Below are positions 1 to 5,535 of a stretch of DNA of 6,372 nt, piece after piece. Below the pieces are notes generated by a model, which had not been told where the DNA came from, did not search any database, and saw only the letters and a program-made list of their open reading frames with translations. The translations under genes were made by a program, and so were the position numbers. How positions within the stretch are numbered: position 1 is the first letter of the stretch; each line of letters starts with the position of its first letter. This DNA is from Treponema sp. (GTDB lineage: Bacteria; Spirochaetota; Spirochaetia; Treponematales; Treponemataceae): NCBI GenBank assembly GCA_016282455.1, contig JAEEKM010000130.1, forward strand, positions 1 through 6,372, written 5' to 3'.

Positions 1-192
1 GCAGTAATCACTTCCGGAGTAATAGGCTTTGGGTTTGGAGCAACCCCGAATGCAATGGCAAACATTCAGTCAGTAACATTAAACAGACCATTCTGTCCGA
101 CTGCTTTTATGCTCATTCCCATAGTGGGCACCTTCTTTATTGATTTGATAAACAGTCTGACTATTGTGTTTTTTATGAATGTGTTTAAATAA
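1..192 (+). CDS. gltS: Sodium/glutamate symporter GltS, C-terminal fragment
   Basis: Only the last 63 codons are in the window, read in frame 1 and ending at TAA 190-192; the start lies to the left. The fragment contains GFGFGATPNAMANIQSV followed by a hydrophobic segment with IPIVGTFFIDLINS. This matches the conserved C-terminal signature of GltS-family Na+/glutamate symporters, where a GxGATPxAxANM/IQ loop precedes the last transmembrane helix with a V-G-A/T-F-F-I-D-x-I-N core. The family imports glutamate across the inner membrane using the sodium gradient and is usually about 400 residues long, so roughly 15% is visible. It ends 84 nt before the end of the convergent ABC-F gene, with hairpins between them. 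Family assignment is by motif recall from a short piece; a more distant member of the same transporter fold cannot be excluded. Confidence 0.85.
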   Translation, partial: AVITSGVIGFGFGATPNAMANIQSVTLNRPFCPTAFMLIPIVGTFFIDLINSLTIVFFMNVFK

Positions 193-276
193 ATGTTGCA
201 AGCTTCGCTTGCATCCGAGTTTTTTCTTGCTCTCATGGCTCGCATTTTTTGCTGCGCAAAAAAACGCAAAAACTCG
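193..276. terminator. Convergent intergenic region of nested inverted repeats, probable bidirectional terminator
   Basis: This 84-nt gap between the convergent gltS and ABC-F genes holds three inverted repeats. The first is TGCAAGC 197-203 / GCTTGCA 207-213 with a 3-nt loop, followed after six bases by a T run at 220-225, the layout of a rho-independent terminator for gltS. The second is CGAGTTTTT 216-224 paired with AAAAACTCG 268-276. Nested inside it is the third, TTTTTTGC 245-252 / GCAAAAAA 256-263. The outer repeat ends exactly at the base next to the ABC-F stop codon (277-279). The structures are seen directly; terminator function is inferred. A dispersed repetitive palindromic element is an alternative reading. 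Confidence 0.6.
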
Positions 277-2214
277 CTATTCCAGAACTGACGCCAATTC
301 ATCCCAACGAGAATATTTACTTTCAAGAAGGGTCTGGCACTTGCTGTATTCATTTCCGGCTGCCTGGGATTTGCTGTAGTCGCTGCTGGACATTTCTGTT
401 TCGAGGTTTTTCATTTTTTCTTCCAGTTCGGCTATGTCTTTTTCCAGGGTTTCAAATTCCCTCTGTTCTTTAAAGGAAAGTTTTTTCTTTTTTTGTGGCC
501 TTTCAGAAGTGTTTGTTACCGGGGGCGTTGCGGGGGTGGAGACTTCCCCCTTCTGTTTTTCTGCCTTTAACATTTCCCTGTACTGAATGTACTCACTGCA
601 TTTACCAACATAACCGGAAACACTTCCGTCGTCTTCCAGAATGAAAAGTGTGTCTGCAACCTTGTCCATAAAATAGCGGTCGTGGCTTACAATTAGAAGA
701 CAGCCGTTAAAGCCCATGAGAAACTGTTCCAGTATGTTCATGGTAAAAATGTCAAAGTCATTTGTAGGTTCGTCAAGAATAAGAAAGTTTGGATTTGAAA
801 GAAGAAGCCGCACAAGGAAGAGTCTCTTTCTTTCTCCGCCACTTAAGGTGCTGACCATGGAATGCTGGATTTTTCCGTTAAAACCAAACTGCTCAAGAAA
901 CTGACTTGCACTCAAAGTTGTTCCGTCATTCATGCGCATAACTTCTGCGGCTTCCTTAACATATTCAAGAACAGTAAGAGTCAGGTCAGGGAAAACAGGA
1001 TTCTGCTGGTAATAGGCAAAGACAGTGTTCTCGCCTTTAACGATTGTTCCCGAATCAGGAGAAATGTTTTCTGTGATAATGTTCAGCAGGGTTGACTTAC
1101 CGCTTCCGTTGTCACCAAAGATTCCGATTTTTTCTCCCTTGCTAAAAGTGTAGCTGAAGTTTTTTATAACTGGGTACTCCTTTTCCTGACTGCCGCTTTT
1201 ACTGCTCCCTCCCACAGATGCAAATCCCTTGGGGAAATTTTTTGTAATGCCTTTTAGTTCAAGAATTTTTCCGCCAAGCCTTCTTCCTGCAACTTCAAAA
1301 GTAAAGCCTTTGTCCTGCTGAAATTTTTCGCGGTTGATGAGTGCCATGTCGTGCTGTATTCTTGCCTTTGCTTTTGTTCCTCGAGCACAAGGGCCGCGTA
1401 AAAGCCAGTCACGTTCAAAACGCAGAATACTTTCTATGCGTCTTTCTGTGTTTGCTTCTATCTCCGCTTCTACTTCTTTTTTTTCCAGATAGGTTGAATA
1501 GTTTCCTACGTAAAGTTTTACCCGCTTTCTGTCAAGTTCATAAATGTTATTGCAGACGGCATCAAGAAAATATCTGTCGTGAGTTACCATGAGAAGGGAA
1601 CGCTGGGTCTGGGCAAGATAGTCCTGCAGCCACTTGATGGTAGTAATGTCCAGATGGTTTGTAGGTTCGTCAAGAAGAATAAGTTTTGTATCTTCCACAA
1701 GCACCTGTGCAAGGGCAACTTTTTTAAGCATACCGCCGGAGAGTTCTTTCATCTTACGGCTCATGTCATGTATGCCAAGCACACCCAGGATTGAACGTAC
1801 CTGTGCCTCGTAGTTCCAGAGATCTCCTTTTTCCATGGCACTGTTTGCATTGTCAAATCTTTTCTGTAAAGAATCTGTTACTCCGCTTTCCATCAATGCG
1901 CATACATCTTCGTACTCACGGATTGCCTGTAGTTTTGGAGAAGTGGAGGAGAATATATGTTCTACGATTGTGTGTTCAGGATTGAAGATTGGATTCTGGG
2001 CAAGAAAGGAAAGTCCTGCTTCTTTGTTGATTACAACACTACCTTCGTCTGGAGGAAGAATGCCTGCAATAGTATTCAGCAGGGTTGATTTACCTGTTCC
2101 ATTGCGGCCGATAAGTGCTGCTTTTTCACCTTCGTTCAGGCCAAATGTTACGCCGGAAAAAAGTGTTTCTTCACGGCCAATGCGTGAAAGATTATTTACA
2201 GAAAGAAGATTCAT
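277..2214 (-). CDS. uup: ABC-F family ATPase, Uup type
   Basis: This is a complete 645-residue soluble protein with two ABC ATPase domains and no transmembrane segment, hence ABC-F rather than a transporter. Domain 1 has Walker A GRNGTGKST (36-44), signature LSGGM (158-162), Walker B with DEPTNHLD (182-189) and H-loop THDR (His212). A charged linker follows at about 243-300. Domain 2 has Walker A GDNGSGKST (367-375), LSGGE (457-461), Walker B with DEPTNDFD (481-488) and His511. A Lys-rich, coiled-coil-like tail (about 575-645) with KLSFKEQREFETLEKDIAELE is the hallmark of the Uup C-terminal domain, and total length is close to E. coli Uup (about 635). ABC-F proteins bind the ribosome E site and relieve stalled translation; Uup has also been linked to DNA/recombination phenotypes. 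The start is supported by the family-typical N-terminus MNLLSVNNLS, although no Shine-Dalgarno precedes it. All catalytic motifs are intact. Drug-resistance ABC-F proteins are a less likely alternative, given the Uup-type tail. Confidence 0.93.
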   Translation of the reverse strand: MNLLSVNNLSRIGREETLFSGVTFGLNEGEKAALIGRNGTGKSTLLNTIAGILPPDEGSVVINKEAGLSFLAQNPIFNPEHTIVEHIFSSTSPKLQAIREYEDVCALMESGVTDSLQKRFDNANSAMEKGDLWNYEAQVRSILGVLGIHDMSRKMKELSGGMLKKVALAQVLVEDTKLILLDEPTNHLDITTIKWLQDYLAQTQRSLLMVTHDRYFLDAVCNNIYELDRKRVKLYVGNYSTYLEKKEVEAEIEANTERRIESILRFERDWLLRGPCARGTKAKARIQHDMALINREKFQQDKGFTFEVAGRRLGGKILELKGITKNFPKGFASVGGSSKSGSQEKEYPVIKNFSYTFSKGEKIGIFGDNGSGKSTLLNIITENISPDSGTIVKGENTVFAYYQQNPVFPDLTLTVLEYVKEAAEVMRMNDGTTLSASQFLEQFGFNGKIQHSMVSTLSGGERKRLFLVRLLLSNPNFLILDEPTNDFDIFTMNILEQFLMGFNGCLLIVSHDRYFMDKVADTLFILEDDGSVSGYVGKCSEYIQYREMLKAEKQKGEVSTPATPPVTNTSERPQKKKKLSFKEQREFETLEKDIAELEEKMKNLETEMSSSDYSKSQAAGNEYSKCQTLLESKYSRWDELASVLE

Positions 2215-2221
2215 GGGAGGA

Positions 2222-2273
2222 GTTTAGCACGTAGAAGGATTTTTTTAAAGTGTGTGTTTGTGTAATGCTAAAC
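2222..2273. repeat. 8-bp inverted repeat flanking the ABC-F promoter region
   Basis: GTTTAGCA (2222-2229) and TGCTAAAC (2266-2273) are perfect inverted copies with 36 nt between them. One arm overlaps the candidate -35 box and the other lies 7-14 nt upstream of the ABC-F ATG, where a Shine-Dalgarno would normally be. It could be a split operator, or a leader hairpin on any transcript that starts further upstream. Function is inferred; the symmetry is seen directly. Confidence 0.4.
2244..2272 (-). promoter_or_regulatory. Weak candidate promoter for the ABC-F gene
   Basis: On the minus strand a -35-like TTTAGC (2267-2272) and a -10-like TTTAAA (2244-2249) are separated by 17 nt, between the terminator of the upstream gene and the ABC-F start at 2214. 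Matches to the sigma-70 consensus are poor (three of six and four of six), so the call rests mainly on position and spacing. If real, transcription would begin near 2237 and give a leader of only about 20-25 nt. Confidence 0.3.
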
Positions 2274-2280
2274 AGGAGTT

Positions 2281-2320
2281 TCAAAAAAAACAGCCCCGCA
2301 AGTTAAAACCTGCAGGGCTT
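2281..2320 (-). terminator. Rho-independent terminator of the barrel/Ig-OmpA operon
   Basis: Read on the minus strand, a stem forms between 2309-2319 and 2292-2302 around a 6-nt loop (TTTTAA): AGCCC pairs with GGGCT at the base, and the upper part pairs with two G-U wobbles. A run of eight T (2283-2290) follows almost at once. The two wobble positions become A-C mismatches when read on the plus strand, so the element is oriented for the minus-strand operon. It begins 7 nt past the stop codon of the Ig/OmpA gene (2327-2329). Confidence 0.9.
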
Positions 2321-2326
2321 ATAGTT

Positions 2327-5300
2327 TTATTTTTCAAGAATGAATTCTACGCGGCGGTTTTTCCAGTTGTTGATTTTGTCTGTGGGGTCAACAACAATCT
2401 CGGCACCACCCTTTCCGTCAGTGCTGAGTCTGTTTGCATTAACTCCACGCTTAACAAGTTCATCCTTAACATACTGGGCACGACGCAGTGAAAGTGGAAC
2501 AAGGGCTGGACCCCATCCAACATAGTTTCCGTTCAGGCTTTCCCAGTTTGAAGGATTATCAACTGTCTGTTCATCCGGGTTATTGGAAGTCGGGTTTGCA
2601 TGACCTACAATAGTCACCTTGTAGTCACTGAATTTCTTAAGTGCATTTGCAATCATATCAAGAACACGCTGGTTGTTGGTAAGTTTGTCTTCGGAAATTC
2701 CTCTTGCAATTGTCTTACCCTTTGCATCCTTAGTTCCGGTTACGCCAAAGTCTGCATAGTCACCGCGGAAGATGATTGAAGGAACCTGCATCTTAAGTTT
2801 GTCGCCGTCACGAACAACCATCACGTCAGTCTGGATTACACCCTTAACAGTGTTTGTCATTCCAAGTTCATCCGTTACAACAAATTCGAATGGATAATCT
2901 TCTGCAGACTGAACAAGGTCACCGTTGTTACCGCGTCCGTCCCAGATGATGCGCTCTGCAATCGGAGACTTTCCGCTTGTCTTCCAGAACTGGTTTCCGT
3001 TTTTGTCGTTAATGGTAAAGGACCAGCTCTTAAGTCCTGCCAAAGTTGTACTCTTAAGCTGGATGAAAAGATCATCATCATTACCGTCGTTGTCCGGGCT
3101 AAAGTATTTTGGTGTTGTGCGTACAGTAAGCTGAGGAGAACCTGCCACACACACAAACATTGAAGAAGCGGCGTCTACAGAATTTCCCTTGGCATAGTCA
3201 ACATGAAGTTTTGCCACATACACACCGTTACAGGGGTTGTTGTCATTTCCAAGACCATTCCATGTAAAGTCAGAGGGCAGATTCTTTGAGTCTTCCTGAC
3301 TCCAATGCTTTACAACAGCGTTGCTTGCAGAATCAACAACATCAAAAGTCCATGCACTGATTCCTTCGTTAAGGGAAGTTTTTACGCTGAACTTCTGCAC
3401 ATTGTTTTTCTCTGCGGCAGGAGAGAATACTTCATGAGCATTTGTAATGTATGCCTTTGCTTCACGGGTATCAACAGTGATTTTATCAATTACGGCTGAG
3501 TTTCTGTTTCCGGCAGGGTCTGTAGAACTAATGCGCAGGGTGTATGATCCGTCTGCAACTTTGTTTCCGTTATGGTCAGTTCCATCCCAGACAAAGTCAT
3601 TTACAGTTCCGTTCTGCCAGCTGAAGTTTTTAACAATCTGTCCCTTTGCACTTACAATTTCGCCGGTCCATTTGGTTTCTACGCTGCTCTTAGAAACTGT
3701 AACAGGAATGTTCTGTCTTGAACTGGTTCCGTCCGGAGAGAATACTGTGTAAGGTGCAGAAATCTCAAGTTCAGGGGCCTGGGTGTCAAGGTTAAAGGAA
3801 GAGCTTGCGGCTTCGGCAGTAGTACCGCTGTTTGCTTCAGTTTTAATTTTTGCACTGTATGCGCCGTCTGCACATCTTGTTCCGTCATCTGCAAGTCCGT
3901 TCCAGGTGAAGGATTTTGGAAGTGCACCGTTACCGGAAACTTTGTGAACCACCTTTCCCTTTTCGTCAAGAACGGTAAGTTCGTAAGTTTTAATTCCACT
4001 GGAAGCTTTTGCAACCGGAGTAATTGTAACCTGATCCTGAGCACCGTCTCCGTTTGGAGAGAAGGCAGCGGGAGAAACAGAAAGCATAAGTTCCGTAGCT
4101 TCTGTGTTAAGTTCAAAAGAGGCGGTCTTTGTGCTGCTTGAGTTTCCTGCGGGTTCTGTTACAGAAAGTTCGTAAGTGTAGATTCCGTCAGGCACAAGAC
4201 TGCCATTGTCGCTGAGGCCGTCCCATTCAACAGTGTCTGGAAGAGAAGTTCCAAAGTCATACTCACGGACTGCTTCATTCTTTTCGTTATAGATTCTTCC
4301 AGTCCAGGTTTTTTCTCCGGTCCAGGAATCTTCCTGACGAATCTGCTGCTGGTCAATCTTAAGTTTGTTCTGTCCGTTAAACACTTTGGTTGAAGCAATT
4401 GCTTTTGCATCAGGTGCGGTAACATCAAGAACAAATACAGGAGAACGGATTACTGCAGGCTCATAACCGTTGCGGTAGTGGGCAGAAACTTCTGCGTAGT
4501 ATTCCCCTTCAGGAAGTGCACGTCCCTCTTCATCATTTCCATCAAAAGAAATTGATGCGGGGGCAGGATCTCCTCCGTTAAAGGTGCGGACAACTTTTCC
4601 GTCTTTCTTTCCCACAATCTTTACTGCCCATGACTCAAGTGCATTCACTTTTGAAACAGGCTTTGGAACATTCACTGCAAAGGTCATGGTATCGTTCTTT
4701 GAGTCTCCGTTTGGAGAGAAGTAACGGTTACCTGAAATTGCAACTGAAGTCTGAGGCTTTTCTGCTGAATAAACGATGTTGTTGATTGTAGCCTTTTCGC
4801 TTTTGTTTTCAGCAGCGTCAGTAGAAGTAATTTCGTAGTTGTAGACACCGTCAGGAATCATGTTTCCGTCGTTGTCAGTTCCATCCCATTCAACACTAAG
4901 GGGGGCAGAATTTTCCCATGTCTTTGACCAGATTGTTTTTCCGTCAACGTCTGTAATTTTTGCAGACCAGAGGTTTTCTTCTGAACCGCTCTGTTTAATG
5001 TTAAGGGTGACTTTGTTTCCTTCACCAAAAGACTTTTCACTGTCACTCAGGGAAGCAAGATTAATCTGGGGCGGAGTATTGTCTACAATCACCTTAAGCT
5101 TGCTTGAAGTAGCAGTGTTTCCGTTGTCATCACTGGCAGTAAACTGATAGTAGTAAACGCCGTCTGGGGCAAGGGTTCCGTCATCAAAAAATCCGTTCCA
5201 CACAATCTTTGAAGGAATGTCTACTCCTTTCTTTGGTGTAACAAGAGATTTAAAGAAGGATTTAAAAGTAATTTTATCCGGAAGAGAAACTTTGTTTCCG

Positions 5301-5530
5301 ATTGTACGGACAACTTCTCCCTTTTCATTTGTGATGATAAAGCTCCACTCTTTTACGTAGCGCTTCTCTTTAATTTTAAGGGGCACTTCAAGAGTATCTT
5401 TGTGACCGTCATTGTTTGGAGAAATATATTCTGGTCCCCGTTCTGCAGACAAAGGAGCAAGTGCAAAGGCTGCAAGAAAAACAAGCAGGGCTGTCTTAAA
5501 ATAACGTTTACTGTTCATATTTTTTTTCAT
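2327..5530 (-). CDS. Exported multi-repeat Ig-like (FlgD-type) protein with C-terminal OmpA peptidoglycan-binding domain
   Basis: This is a complete 1067-residue protein. Residues 1-29 form a Sec signal peptide (basic KKNMNSKRYFK, then a hydrophobic core, cleavage after PLSA) with no lipobox Cys, so the mature protein should be soluble in the periplasm or outside. Residues 35-900 are eight Ig-like units of about 105 residues, each with a FlgD-type signature W(D/N)G-x(3-4)-G-x(4)-DG-x-Y, for example VEWDGTDNDGNMIPDGVYNY (213-232). Many units open with SPNxDGxxD. Residues 915-1067 are OmpA-like, with KVTIVGHANP (971-980), LSLRRAQYVKDELVKRGV (1013-1030) and NWKNRRVEFIL (1055-1065). Known OmpA domains bind peptidoglycan non-covalently, so a wall-anchored periplasmic rod is the likely architecture. 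The first ATG is preferred over Met5 because GAGGAG lies 8 nt upstream of it. The gene is coupled to the upstream barrel gene. The precise biological role is unknown. Confidence 0.93.
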   Translation of the reverse strand: MKKNMNSKRYFKTALLVFLAAFALAPLSAERGPEYISPNNDGHKDTLEVPLKIKEKRYVKEWSFIITNEKGEVVRTIGNKVSLPDKITFKSFFKSLVTPKKGVDIPSKIVWNGFFDDGTLAPDGVYYYQFTASDDNGNTATSSKLKVIVDNTPPQINLASLSDSEKSFGEGNKVTLNIKQSGSEENLWSAKITDVDGKTIWSKTWENSAPLSVEWDGTDNDGNMIPDGVYNYEITSTDAAENKSEKATINNIVYSAEKPQTSVAISGNRYFSPNGDSKNDTMTFAVNVPKPVSKVNALESWAVKIVGKKDGKVVRTFNGGDPAPASISFDGNDEEGRALPEGEYYAEVSAHYRNGYEPAVIRSPVFVLDVTAPDAKAIASTKVFNGQNKLKIDQQQIRQEDSWTGEKTWTGRIYNEKNEAVREYDFGTSLPDTVEWDGLSDNGSLVPDGIYTYELSVTEPAGNSSSTKTASFELNTEATELMLSVSPAAFSPNGDGAQDQVTITPVAKASSGIKTYELTVLDEKGKVVHKVSGNGALPKSFTWNGLADDGTRCADGAYSAKIKTEANSGTTAEAASSSFNLDTQAPELEISAPYTVFSPDGTSSRQNIPVTVSKSSVETKWTGEIVSAKGQIVKNFSWQNGTVNDFVWDGTDHNGNKVADGSYTLRISSTDPAGNRNSAVIDKITVDTREAKAYITNAHEVFSPAAEKNNVQKFSVKTSLNEGISAWTFDVVDSASNAVVKHWSQEDSKNLPSDFTWNGLGNDNNPCNGVYVAKLHVDYAKGNSVDAASSMFVCVAGSPQLTVRTTPKYFSPDNDGNDDDLFIQLKSTTLAGLKSWSFTINDKNGNQFWKTSGKSPIAERIIWDGRGNNGDLVQSAEDYPFEFVVTDELGMTNTVKGVIQTDVMVVRDGDKLKMQVPSIIFRGDYADFGVTGTKDAKGKTIARGISEDKLTNNQRVLDMIANALKKFSDYKVTIVGHANPTSNNPDEQTVDNPSNWESLNGNYVGWGPALVPLSLRRAQYVKDELVKRGVNANRLSTDGKGGAEIVVDPTDKINNWKNRRVEFILEK
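2330..2788 (-). other. OmpA-like domain with altered peptidoglycan-site residue
   Basis: Protein residues 915-1067 carry the OmpA fold landmarks: a beta strand ending in GHANP, a helix LSLRRAQYVKDELVKRG, then RLSTDGKGG and a terminal NRRVEF. The Arg of the LSxxRA motif (Arg1017), which in well-studied OmpA proteins contacts the diaminopimelate carboxylate, is kept. The partner Asp of the usual GHTD motif is Asn979 here. The stretch between these two residues is 38 positions instead of about 15, because of an Asn/Asp-rich and aromatic loop (about 981-1009). Confidence 0.85.
2831..5428 (-). repeat. Eight degenerate Ig-like protein repeats
   Basis: Approximate unit limits in protein residues are 35-156, 160-263, 268-378, 383-484, 488-592, 594-694, 698-803 and 808-900. 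Anchors are the W(D/N)G signature, at 111, 215, 435, 543, 648, 757 and 863 (FDG at 329), and the connecting linkers NTPPQI, VTAPDA and TQAPEL. SPN-type openers are clear in units 1, 3, 5 and 8, degenerate in 6 and 7, and absent in 2 and 4. The repeats have diverged at DNA level; only short stretches such as tccgtttggagagaa recur (near 4050 and 4710). Unit 1 carries an extra insertion of about 20 residues (around 85-107). Confidence 0.85.
5444..5530 (-). other. Signal peptide of the Ig/OmpA protein
   Basis: Residues 1-29 have a basic N-region, a hydrophobic core (TALLVFLAAFALAPL) and a signal peptidase I site at PLSA before ERGP. There is no Cys, so it is not a lipoprotein. The mature protein starts almost directly at the first SPNNDG motif. 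Confidence 0.88.
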
Positions 5531-5535
5531 GGCTT

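Noticed and set aside
66..353. Minus-strand ORF of 95 codons across the gltS end and the ABC-F end
   Set aside because: It overlaps the recognised GltS reading frame, runs through the inverted-repeat region and enters the ABC-F gene out of frame; its protein resembles nothing I know.
1835..2227. Plus-strand ORF of 130 codons antisense to the ABC-F gene
   Set aside because: It lies fully opposite well-conserved ATPase motifs (Walker A, signature region) and is explained by the codon pattern of the real gene.
3679..4116. Minus-strand ORF of 145 codons inside the Ig-repeat gene
   Set aside because: It is another frame of the repeat gene, Leu/Pro-rich and without signal or domain; the enclosing frame has clear repeats throughout.
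2831..5428. CRISPR array or DNA-level tandem repeat
   Set aside because: The periodicity is at protein level (about 105 residues), with diverged nucleotides and no constant short repeat or unique spacers.
2327..5530. Type IX secretion substrate with a CHU_C-type sorting domain
   Set aside because: SPNGDG motifs recall gliding-motility sorting domains, but the C-terminus is a clear OmpA domain and the SPN motifs are internal openers of Ig repeats.
5444..5530. Lipoprotein signal
   Set aside because: The cleavage region (PLSAERG) has no Cys, so lipid attachment is not supported.
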